DNA of 64,000 nucleotides from contig CM072870.1 of assembly GCA_036937835.1 (NCBI GenBank), positions 5,362,001 to 5,426,000 on the forward strand, written 5' to 3'. Of the stretch, positions 34,901-47,704 are shown in pieces. Source of the stretch: Pampus argenteus (Eukaryota; Chordata; Actinopteri; Scombriformes; Stromateidae). Position 1 is the first letter of the stretch, and every line of letters starts with the position of its first letter. The position numbers and the translations under genes are program-made. Below the pieces are notes generated by a model. That model had not been told where the DNA came from. It did not search any database and saw only the letters and a list, made by a program, of their open reading frames with translations.

Positions 34901-37900
34901 GCTTCACGGCCCTGTCAGGCTGTGCAAGCAGAGGCACAACCAACCTCCCTCAGGAGGTCCACATCATCAATCTGAGAGGACAAGCTCCAAACGGACCAGA
35001 CAACACCCAGGCAGAAGTGAGTCATCCATAGTAAAATAAACCAAATTTGAGCTATATTTTCTAGCACCATAATTAACTCCTGAGCAAAACCAGTCAAGAT
35101 TAGAATTTGAAAAAGCCCCCCATTTATGGTACATTAAAAGTCATAATGTGCTATATGCAGAGAGTTGTGTATTGGTTGAATGTCACCAAAGTTGAACTTG
35201 ATGTGAAAGATCTGCACAGAACTACTCAACTGCAGTGATTCATCTGAAATGAATAGAGGTAAAAGCAACCTCTATTGTTTTTTTTTTTTGTTTTTTTTTA
35301 TGCTGGCGTGACTGAGCCTTAAAACACTATAAAATGTTGGATGTCAGTTTTATTTGTTAAACACTTATTATTTTGATGAAATCTCTTTAGTGGACCCAAA
35401 CTGTCAGCACTCTTTTAAAATAGTGTTTCAGAGGTTGAAGTCCCTGTCCTCATGTGTTGTACTGCACATCACATGGCAGGACCCCTCAAAAGATAGCAAT
35501 AGTTTTAAGATGAATCATTTGAAAATGCTGTGTCTGGATTTTAAACTGCCCAAAGTTCTCATCCCCCTCAGTCACAGTAGCGTGTATAGACTTGCCGTAG
35601 CAATTTTACTGCCTAAATGTTCCCAAGGCCAAACACACATACTGAAAGTGTGTAAATGTGCTGCATCAGCAGGTAAATAAAGAAATTACTTACTGGTTTT
35701 AGCACATAAATTATAGAGTTATGTGATCACAAGAATAATTTGTCATCTGTTGTAATCTGTCATGTTCATTCCACTAAATGAAATGAAATAGACGAGTTGA
35801 AGCCGTACAGGTCCTCTTACAGGACCTCTCAAACTTTCCCTGCATGAAACAAAATGTAAAATGGCAAAGTTTGCTTTTCATGAGTAGCCTTAAATATAAG
35901 TATTCTAGTCCATCTGATTAATTATTAATATATAATGTTGTTCTTCCTATCATATAGCTGCAGTGCAAAGTGTCCATAAGCTGCTCTCATTTATTTAGAT
36001 GAGTTGCTCTAAAATGAACTTATGTACCTTCAAAAGCTGATGTCTACCTAAATCAAATCTATAATTTTCACATAAACCAAACTGTTTTCTGTCATATGAA
36101 AATATGACTTTAATGTAAGGTTTTCAGGTGGTGCACCTATCTCAACTTAATTCAGAACACATGTTCCTCTGACTGCGCTATCAACACTGACTACCAGCAT
36201 CCTGCCAAGTGAGAAGGTTTCTTTTTTCCATGTTTCATCTATCTACAGATAATCCAGTACTTGTGTCAATGTGGATTATGATTAGATGCAGATAGATGTT
36301 CACACACAACAAACCAAGTTGGGTTTTTTGTCCACACCTGGTTTTAGATAAGATTGTCTGTCACAGTTCATTCCAAACCTCAGGTATTTCTCAGAGCGAG
36401 CCAGTGGCCTTTTATGATTATTGAGTGCAAGATAATAAGATAATAATGCAGTAAACAACTTCTCCTTTTTTAAATGTGTGCAGACAAATATGGTTGAAGA
36501 TGTGCATATGAGACAGTTTTCACTTGCTTTCTTAAGAGTCTTCATGCCTTTTTTAGTGTGTATCCACAAAGTATTTTACTCTGTGCTGAACATATAACAA
36601 AGATGAATGTGAAAAGATGAACGAAAAGACTTTTTCTTCCGTAACAGATATATAAAATAGTTTTCTCTGTAGATGACCACTCAAAGCATTTACTGCTATA
36701 CAGCATGGTAAAACCGTTAGTATAAAGATCTGTGAAATCCATCTCTCACATCATCCTACCCAGCCTTCGGTAACCCACCACCTCCATGGTCAAGTGAGGA
36801 CTTTTGCGGAGGAGGCAGAAATCCAGCTGTCCGTTCCCCTGCCTACAGCCTTGGCTGAAGAAGGTCACTCAGGCTTTGGTTGAGATTAGGTGGCCCTGTA
36901 GAAGCTCGTACTGTCACTGCAGGTCGCTTGTTGTGATTAGATAAGATCCTCTAAAGGACACTTGGACACTCTGCCCACTCGCGTTCCGGTCCTTGATTTC
37001 CACCTGGGTCATCATGGACACGCATCAGCCTGTTAGGACACAGGTTTATCCTTCAACAACACTGCGTTGGTGGGCACACTGTGGTGTCATTGATACAATC
37101 TGCCCCTGATCTTTAGGTGGTGATATCCCATGTGTGATATTATTACACAGCCCAGTGGGAAAAAAGAAATGTTTTTACCTTAACATGTGTGAAATAAGCA
37201 TTTGTCTGATTTTTGAAAAATTATGGCAAAATATATATTGCTTGTTGTCAGATGGTCTTACTGGGAATCCACATCAAAAGTGAGACATCAGCCGCACAAA
37301 ACACTTCCAACTCAGAGGCTGTCACCGTCCCCAGAACCTTCTGCCCATCACACGTGCCTCCTTGATTATATAAAATAAAAGCGCCTGTTCAGTGAGGCGG
37401 GTGAGTGTCCCATTGTAAGTCCATGGATTAAGATCATTTTAGCCTTAAGATGCTTTAGGAAACGGGACTCACAGCCGTAAACAATAACAATCCTCAGTAG
37501 AGCTAATAAATTCAAACTTGAATTTTAAAGTCAAGTTAGTGTCTGAGCCCTTTGAAGGGCACACTCTTAATTTTTGGTAATTTAGTCCATTTCAGTAGGC
37601 AGATTTAGAAGCGTGCAATTGATTTCACTCTCAGTAATGGGTCTTTTCCCCTGTTTGCTTTGGCACATGTATTCTTTGCTTATTTTCTAAGTCAGCAGAG
37701 AGGTGCCTGGTCAGTGTGCGATTATGTAAATTTTCTCTGAGCTCTCCTCTTCACCTCTCCTGACGGGGGAGGACGTGGTGTCTGGGCCACAGAACAGACT
37801 GTATTTGGATGTTTTGAAGGATAGCCTAGAGTACAAGAGGTGCCTCTGGCTGAGCTTTGGCTGTGCTAGACCGGCTGTCTGAACACGATGTGCCTCAGCG

Positions 37901-40900
37901 ACTCTTTACTCAGTGACTGCAAAGCAAAGCCTTGACCAGGTAGGGCAGTAAATTTTGCTACTGCACATTGTGCGCATGGGTTAAGACAAAGGAGGTCGCG
38001 GCCTCAATTTCAGACACTGTCATACACACACAGGCACACATATCCTGCAGCTGCGATGTGTGAGGCCTGCTTCACGTCACTTTCACATCTCACACACACG
38101 CATACGTGTGAAAGTTGTGGCTTGCAGTTTGTCCACATTTTCCGTAAAGACGTGAGAGCAATGAATTGTTTCCTGCCTGCACCAGTGAACCCATTTTGTA
38201 TGGGTATTAACCAAGGGTATGAACTGTTATCCACAGAACGAAATGCACAGCTGGACCTGACTCAGAATACACATGTTGGCTCCTTGCCAATCTCCACATC
38301 TTATTAAGTGCAACAGAACACCTCAGTAGTGCCTGTGCATAGCGCTTCGTCAGGCATATACTGTACTCACATTCACAGGGATTAGAGTGACCATAGAATA
38401 ACAGACCAGAAGGAGAAAATATGCTAATCATTCTCACAAGAAGCCTAACGCTAGAAATACCATGGGGTGTACAAGCCATATGTTTAAATCTGCTGAAGTC
38501 AGTCCTTACTTTGTATAATGAGATTGTGCTTATTTTAAATAACGAGTAGAATCTTCATAAAATGATTAACTTGGTCTAGTTTTGCAAGGTTACGAGGTGA
38601 ATCAGTCGACTAAAATCAAGTGCAGCTTCCCAACAACCATGCTCAGTATCTAATTGCCTGGTAACATTTCTACCAATGAGCAACTGTTTGTTTTATACTG
38701 ATAAATTCAGAAACACTTTATAGTTGGGTTTCATGATATACTATACTGTATACGACATTCCCCAAAATCACAAATGTCAGAGGGAACAGTGCACCTAGTA
38801 AAGACAACCAAAAACTACAAAGGTTTGTCTGGAAAACATCCAGAATCGATTGACCCAGTAATATTAGATGGCCTCAAATTATTTTTGGAAACAGATTTTG
38901 GTGGTTCAGGAGAAAAGTTGATTATGTTATTATTCTTTCTTATTTTATACTAGAAGCACAGAGCAATAGTAGACCAGTAAGTAGTACACCAGTCCATTTT
39001 CATCTCTTGTATGACCTGAAATGGTGCCTATTCCAAGACAATGCCCATTAAAACCATGCAATTTCAATCATTTTTTATTTTATTATCATACTCTGGTTTA
39101 TTACTCAAGATGTCCTTTAGATGGTGAACTGTTTGTTTCATAGACTCCTAACTCTTGTTGTGTTATTCACATTTGGCTTAAACAATGAATGCTTCAGCTT
39201 CAGTGTTCCTAATCAAAGTAACAGAAGTCCTTTTTCTTCTGTAGTACCCATATGGGCCAGTAAAGAAGAGACAGGCCAGGCTGGAAAAGGCAGTATGCTG
39301 TAATAGGACTAGTAAAATGAGCTGCATTCATTGTAAGGTCTGGAAGTGCCAGATCTGGGCTGTATGTTTCAGCAGGAAATTTTTTCCTCAAATTATGGCT
39401 AAATAATTTTCACAAATTTCAAGTGCATTTTATAAAATAGTTGTAATCCTGCGGAGTAGAGAACAAACAAGAGTTCCAGTTAGAGTGAGTTGTGTGGCAG
39501 ACTCGACATGCTGCTCATATTTCATCCAAAATTTTAACCTCATGGGAGCAAAATATATTCTTTTTGAGCTGACTATTGACCTGAAGGTGTTGGTGTTTTG
39601 CCACTTTAGCTCTGCCAAAACAATGACCTCATGCTAAAGTGGTTATTTCTGTGAACGTCAGCTCTGATTTGACCGTGTAGGTATCATGTTTGAACATTTT
39701 TCCATGTGTTCCCTCCGTCATATACCAAAGTAGTCTTTTGCACTCTGCTAACAAGCGACCACCACACTTCTATTGCTGCAGAGCTTTACATTGTGGCTCT
39801 CAACATTGGTGTGTCCCCAAGTGACTACAAAAAATGTGTAGCACAAAAATAAGAGACAAATAAGATTTTTTTTTAAAAAGAGGCCTGTCTGGGCATCCAG
39901 TCGGGTGATACGGTAAAAAATAAACTAAAGGAGTCGGTGATATCTCAAACCGGCCATCTTTCTCTAATCACTTTACCAAAGGCAAACATCAAACACAGCC
40001 ACTGGCTCTGGATCAGGGTGAGGCAGAGCAGATGATTGTTTTATCAGCTGGAATTTGTTGATATCTTTGACTGTGTGAGTGACCTGCTGGAAGAGCTCAC
40101 TAGTCACAAACAGCTGGCAGGAGCAGTGTCAGATATGAGTCAAGCTCACACAAAGCCAGCAATGTTTTAATTTAAACTCGCTTTTGGCCTCTTGTATGTC
40201 ATAAGATTTTCACTCACTAGGACTTATCTCTATATGCCCCTGATGTGAATACAGTTTTTTTTTTATAAAGGTAGAGGGATGTAAGTACTGAAGTCAAACT
40301 GAAATTTGAGTTCTCCTCATTTTTGTGTGAGGAGATATAAAATATAACAGTACTCCAGGTATTGTGCACATTTTTCAAAAGAGGATAAAACCGTTTCTGG
40401 ACATTCTTTGTTTATTGAAACAGCGTCTGCACTTCAAGCCTCTGTGTGGGCGTTTATCTTGGCAGCAGCTGATGACAACCAAGGGCGTTGCAAGGAGAAA
40501 CACTGACAACTATCTTGACTACGGACTGGAAAAAGGCTCCTTTTAACCCACAAATGATGATACAAGATGTTTTTTTCCCACTTTAAGTAAGCCTACTCAG
40601 CGTTGGGTTTTGGAGCGTTAATGATTTAAAGCACCTGTACTTGTACTCCTTCCAAATGCTGAATGTGGTAAAGTGAAAGCAAATCTCCTTATCTCCTGTA
40701 GACTAGCATCCACTTCATGGATGGAAACTAGTTAGTTTGCTGACTTTAGCACTGATTCACGTGAGATGTTGCTTGTTGTGTTATGTTGTTTGAACACAGC
40801 AGCTCCCATACACTCATGTGTTTTTCACATTGTTCAAAGCTCCCTCCTTAATACATTATGGGACCAACACACGAACTAGCCAGTGTCGGCTGTTTCTCTT

Positions 40901-43900
40901 TCATGGGTCTAGTTTTGATGATGGTAAATGATCCATCAAAACTCACAGCAACAGGTAGTCAACAGCTAACAGCATCCCTTGTTGGTATTTAAAATGTATT
41001 AATATTGCATATATTACAAACTATTTCTAGTGCCATCCCACACAGATATTGAACTGATTGAAATGCAGTAAACTAAGTTAACTATGACTCCCAAGATGAA
41101 TTTCAGCAAGAAACCAAGATTATAATTCAGTCACGTGCAGATCCAGGCAGAATTTAAAGATTTCAGTGTTGAGAAAACTGATTTTACAATCTGCAGTGTG
41201 AAGCAGTTTTAATTCCTGGGTCACTTTTGAATGAATTCAGCAACAAAGTCAACATGTCTTGTTTACAAACTCAAACTTCAAATTCATCACCACTGCCTCT
41301 GACTGGCTTGTTCTCCATAGCAACAGCAGATGAGGCCAATGGATATTGTAGTGCTCTTAGTTTGTTTTGCATTCAACTTTAATCTTTCCACAGTGTAATC
41401 TCGATCCATCCTCCTGACTCTTTCACCCCACCTCGATGCTGTGTTTGTTTTCCCTCGCATGTCCTGCCATTCTGCCATATCAGTCAAAGATCCCTATCCA
41501 GAGGTCCCGTCTCACTCATTTTGACTTTTCTTCAGGCTGAGTGCAAACTGATTATATCATTGCAGGCTCCAGGTAGCATCCCTATCAATATATGGGTGGC
41601 GCTGATAAGAGCGGTCAACAGGTTTTGTTCCACCTCGCCTTTGTTACTGAGCTCCTTTGCCCCGGTTCTCTTTCCTCCTGTACACCCTCACTGATCCAGA
41701 AAAAACCAAGATCCAGACAGACAAGACACACGCACATACACACATCAGATAACGACGCCATGATTGGTTCCAGGCAGTGCTCCTTTCTCCTCTTGTAGCC
41801 ATGACATCTCAGTTCTTAGCCAGCCCTCTGTGTTTTCAACTTTTGCCATAAAAGACAATGTTCCAGGGTTCAGTTTACAACAGTTTGATCAGTTTAGTGT
41901 GTTAACTGTTTTTTTTTTTTTTTATATAATCTTAGATATTAATCTTTTTGAATCCACGGTGATTCCCATTTAAGCATGCGAGCCAAGTCGTTGTTGTTGT
42001 TGTTATTCAGACACTGTGGGGTAAATTTATGCTCCATGTCGTGGAATACATGCTTTCTATCTTTCTCAAGTCGATTATTATTTCCTGGGAGGGGGAGTGC
42101 GTTCCTAGATTAGCCATACTTTTTGGCTAATTAAAGGATGTTTTTGGTTTTCTCTGAATCACCAGGGATCATCGGGCACTTAATTAGCTCCGTCAATAAA
42201 GTAAACTCCCTTTTCCTGCAAGGACACTAAGCCTCACTGATACTGAGGCCTGACTGCAGGGAGGCTGCTGGTTGCATTGCTGGGCACAATATTTGACTAT
42301 GAAAGTATCACATTACAGTGTTTATGAATCACACATGAACTTAAGCTGGCCTGAATGGTCAAGAAATTAAAAGCACATGGCCAAGACAGAACAAACAAAT
42401 CACCCATTACAATCACAGTGTCACAGGTATCAATGGCTTCTAAAAATGACCATGTGGTGTTGTTATACAATAAAGGCTTGTGTGTGATTTATCGTTTGCA
42501 TTTTCCTTCCAGTTGGCGATGTGTTTGCTGTTGGAGCTGATTCAGAACTCAAAGTTGACGCTATATTGTTTTCTTTTAACATTTCCATTGTTTACTCGTG
42601 CTACCACCACTAATGGTATGCTGTGTGACGGGCCTTGCTTATCCCGCTACAGCTGTCGTCCCTAGTGTGGAGTTTAATTTCAGTAACGTGATAGGTCTAG
42701 ACAAGCCTCCATCCTTGGCTTCTGGCAAATGCGGCCCATAACTGTAATGGACCCTGGACCCCAAATCCTTGTGCCAGCTTCCTGATAATCAATCAGGCGT
42801 GGCCTCCCGTCCTCAGCAGACCCCCTCAGCAGGGTCCTCTGAAGGTAGCCGCACCAGGGACATCTCAGCGCCACCTGATCCTCGCGAACACCATTAGAGG
42901 TACTTTGATGCCTGGTGTTTCTGCACCTCTTCTCTCCACACCCTGGCTGTGTGACAAGGCCTGTTGCTATGCGCACCAGTCTTACCAAACTTCGTGACGG
43001 CATCTCCATGGGCAGAGATGAGCACCAGCTGCTGTTGAGTCCTGATCATCACTTATGTTGTGCAACCCAGCTCTGGTATGAGTCGCTTGCTAAATCTTGA
43101 ATAACAGCAGATAATCACCACAGTTTTCCCTTTTTTACTCTCAGTGCCTCCTGGCACTTTGCATTCTGTTTATGTGTGTGTTTTCAGGTGACTCACGTCT
43201 TCTGGAAAGCTTTCTGTCTGGGTTTAAAATTCTTCATCTTTTACAACTCTCTCTTTTTTTTTTCTGCCTCCCTCTTCCATTTCTTAAAGCCAGGGTCTCA
43301 AAGCCAAGCCAGGTATGATTATATCTGGGTTGTTGTTATTCCCAGAGGTGTGATGCACAGGCTTTTTCCAGAGTCTGGACTGAGAGGGAAGCAAATGTGC
43401 AAAAAAAAAAGAAAAAAGAAAAAAAAAAAGGACAGCAGTAAGTCTCTGATCTATTTGTTTGGCTCACCATCCTATTTGCATCATAGATAAGTGTTCAGTA
43501 ATTTCTTCCATTTTCTTGTCTCTGAGGGACTTTTTAATGATTTTTGCAGCACTTTCATGGACCACATCACTAAACACTCTCATTTGTGTTCCTCTCCTTC
43601 AGGGCTCCCATCTGTGGAGAACTGATAATTAGGCTTTGATGCTTCATGTTCTCTCTGTATATGCTGCCAGTGTCTCTTTCTCATTATACGGCTTTATGTA
43701 GCATCACAGTGACAAGTCTTTGAATGCAGAGCATCTGTCAGAAGACAGAAATCAGTTTCCTGTAAGAATACGTTGCAACAGATGTAGACGTGAAGTGTGT
43801 GTGTGTGTGTGTGGGGGGGGGATTTGAACTTTGTTAAATTTCAATATTGATCTTGGAAACTGTAGTTGACAAACACACTATTGATTGACACTTGATTTAG

Positions 43901-46900
43901 TTTAGTATGTTTGGTCAGTTTAGTTATTGATTGTATCACAGGATCTTCATCACTTGATGGAGTTTGCTAAGTTGACATGGAATTGTAGATGTGCAAATCT
44001 CCTTTTTTGTATCTTGTTTGTTTCAAGCATAATTACCTTTCTTGTTGTACATAATCCTGTTTCCACATGGAAGAAATCAGATAAAATGATGCAGTTGTTG
44101 TTTGCTTTGTTTTGCTTATTTATTTTATTTCTCTCCAGATTTTTAAAGAATTGAATTCAGGAGTGTATGATTCTCATATGTACACATATCATCATTACAG
44201 TCAAATGTTTCCAGTTCTGCGCTGCTAGCGAGGTCTTTATTCAGAGCTTTTCAACATTTAAACTTTAAACAATGATATGATGTGCTTACATGTTTAACTG
44301 CAACTGATTCTGAGTAATGTGCCAGCTGTCAGTAGTTTATACTAACAAGCTAGAGTTTAGACGATCACCTCATTTCACTATTAAGGAGCCAGCCAGGTGA
44401 TCACCAAGATTGCATATTTAGAGAAAGACTCGCACAATCCACTCTGTCTTTTCAAACACAGTAATGATACAGAATGATGATTCCTCTGCCTCTATCTTTG
44501 GCCAGTTATAGAGAGAGCTTATTAGTTTTTTCTTTTCTTTTTTTTAAAATTATTATTATTTTGTTGTTTGGTCAACAGTATGTTTTACTGTCTAAAAAAT
44601 ACAGTAGTGTTTGTATGATTTGTATGGATTGAATTAAAGACATACAGAACGCCAGAAAAAATGATAATGATTTCCATAGATATATTTTGATAATACACAC
44701 CATAACCACATCCAAACAAATGATTGGTTTAAATCTTCTCTACAAATTCTTCAAACAGTCCTAATATTAAATTAACTAATTTTTACAGTCTCTGTCATCG
44801 GGATTAGAGATCCTTTGTTCTACTATTTAGCTTAAATGGAAGCACACGGGTTGTATTTATTGTTTAAAGCAAAAGCCAATACTTTTGCCTGCCGTGACTG
44901 ATTAAGTCACTGTAGGGTTTGTTATAGCATATAATGTGAATCCTTGTGGGTTGAATTAATGATATACAGACTGTTATCGCTGACACACAGCATGAGGCTA
45001 ATATGATTAGTGTGGGAATCCAAGTTTGAAGATGAGTGTCAGACAGTCCAATAAACCCTCTGGAGTATCGGTTCTTATCAAAGCTTGAGGGAGATGAGAG
45101 AAAATGTCAACAGATGACATTTGTAGCAATTCTCATGTAGGTTTTGGCCAGTGTTCACTAATTAGAGAGTACTATTTAAAGGTTATGCTTGTCTGTAGAA
45201 ATGACGATCCTTGGCAGAGATGAGTTTGGGTTCAGTGAATGCTCAGGCTAATGAACCACCTGACTAGATTTGGTCCAAAGCATCCAGACAAGTCAACAAA
45301 CAATAGTTTAGATCCTAAAACACATGTTTTTTTTTGTTTTTCCCAATCTTACGAACAGACTGTGAAAACATAATGAAATCCAAAGGCATAGTTGCACCCT
45401 GTAAAGATGGTAACATAGACCTGCTACTACTACTGTTAACAAAGACTCCACTGTGTGAAAGTTCAGATCCCACTGAGGCTACATATCAGAGCTAAACAAG
45501 TGCCTTTTAGGGAAAACACAGCATGCCGTCTTTGTGAGTTTATCAGCAAAGTGAGTACATAAACAACCACAAAGCCTGATTAAAAAAAAAAAAAAAAAGA
45601 ACAATCTACAACATTATAGTGCTGCAATTACACCAGGATATCAACCGTTTACTGCCTGATATTTTTCCTTATATTGAGTGAACATGAGAAAATCAAAGCT
45701 TTGGCATTTGTGCAGTGTAGCTTTGTGAAATAGGCTCATGATCTTTTATATTCAGTGTTTTTTTTGCCTTTATCTTTTCCTCAGTACACCAATGTTTCAC
45801 TGTTTCACCAGCATGTTGACCCTATATGTGTTTCTAATCTCTTGCTGTCTCTTTGTTTGTTTGCCTTACCAGGTTGAGTTGCATCTGAAGCCCATCCAAT
45901 CTCTGTTGCGCCATCAGAAGCCTCTGGTGTTTGTGCTCAACTCCCTACAACCACTGATCTGGAAGATCAAGACAGAGAACCTGGCCCCGGGCATCCAACA
46001 CACCTTTCATGTGAGTCTGGCATCACTAAAACCATTTGGACTATGCATTCATTTCCTCACAGTAGCCCTTTCCTTTGAATACAACATTAAAAGTGATACA
46101 AGATGATATTATTTGCTAAAGAGAACTTTCCACACTCCAAAACAGGTTTTCAATGATAATAGTTGTCTATGTGTACATATTTAGCTACAGCTGCGTACCC
46201 CATTCATATGGATATTTCATGTGCAGTTTTTCTTCAGGACACAATAATTGTGGTCATAGTTGTACACAGTGATGAGCACTGACATGATTATTTTTGAATA
46301 TAATGCCAAATTCAAACCAGTATCATTCCCTTACATCACGGTGTGAAGTGTATTTATCTAAAAAGATGAAATGTGAGTTGTTAGCTTTATTCACACTCGA
46401 CCGCCTTGCAAAATGATTGTTTTCGCATGTTGTGCTTTAAAAGGCACAGGGCCGTATCCCCATTTACACCCTCCCTTCTCTAAACAGCCCTGTTGATAGT
46501 TTGGCAGCTGTTCAAATCAGGCAGGGCGTATCCATATACCGCAAAAAAAGTCCTAACAAAGGGGAATGTGTGGTAGAAAACACTCTAAAACTCCTGCTGA
46601 CGCATCCACTACACTATGGATTTTAAGTACTGTGAGTCATCAGTTGGTTTTGAACAAGTTTGAATCTTTTACTGTCCAGTCTGCAGTGTGAAGCGATCCA
46701 AATTTGTGACATCAGCTAAACACAACTTGATTCAAACAAGAAATCCTTGTTACAATACAGCTGTAGCAGAAGAGAAGTTCTGGTGAGAGGCAGTTACAGT
46801 ATCTTAGTTTACTTGTAGTACCAGTCCCCTGGAGAGACAGCCATATTTAGTAAAGGTACCAGGGGGCCTTGCTGGGAAACTTAATAAAAATGTAAAAATG

Positions 46901-47653
46901 GACTGCCCCAGTGCTCTTATTCAAAGCCTGTGTCTCACATGAGAAAATCATGGCAAAATGAGACCCAGAAGCCACAGCCGTAGCTTAACTCCACTATATT
47001 ACTATGAAGGCTTTTCCTTTTTCCTTATATGCTCTGCAGCTTTTCCTCATCTTTGGCTTCCCAGAAGTAATCATCTTCAACTGTATGTTAACACTGCAGC
47101 ATTCTGCAAGAATGCAGTATCAGGTACACAAATTATTTCCACATGCGGTCGAGTGTTTTCTTGCTTACTTCACATGCGCAAAAACATGCTGCCTGTGAAA
47201 GCAAATGTGACATGGAGGAGAATATACATTGATTGCAAAATTCCTGCTTTATGCACAGGTTCATCTGTACACACACACACACACACACACACATTAGATA
47301 AAAAACTTTGTGTTCCACTTACCAATAGTCTCTGTGGGCCCAGACTTTTTGACATTTAGATTAGCTGGAGTATTAATGTGTCTTCTGGACTGTTAGAAAC
47401 ATTTTTTTAGGCTTATCTGACATGTGACTTCCATCAAGCAGACATATAAGTAAATCCTCACCTCTACATAGAGTGTGATTACTGTACAATAAAAATGTTG
47501 TTTTTTTTGTAATTTTTTTCTTGTGCATGAATAGGATCATAGCTTTTGACTGCCAATTATAATTATTATTTCCTGTAGGAAAGGCAATGTTCTCATGTCA
47601 GAATAAACTGATGCATTTCATGTGCATCTGGCCTATTTTTGTTCATTTGTAAG

Positions 47654-47704
<51 letters not shown>

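Larger units (their letters stand above)
35017..45872 (+). other. tgfbr3 intron 3 (10.9 kb)
   Basis: Mostly AT-rich. Contains GC-richer patches near 36770-37030 and 42680-43010, an A-rich purine tract at 43401-43430, a GT/G tract at 43795-43821 and an A-run at 45582-45599. No tRNA or conserved exon recognised. Confidence 0.7.

Noticed and set aside
35354..35680. 108-codon plus-strand frame in tgfbr3 intron 3
   Set aside because: No family resemblance and no exon-like borders joining it to tgfbr3; the verified exons join in frame without it.
44363..44402. Short inverted repeat GATCACCT / AGGTGATC
   Set aside because: Only 8 bp with a 24-base spacer; expected by chance in a window of this size.
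46958..47359. 133-codon plus-strand frame in tgfbr3 intron 4
   Set aside because: It runs through a CA microsatellite giving a THTHTH stretch and has no recognisable domain; probably chance.
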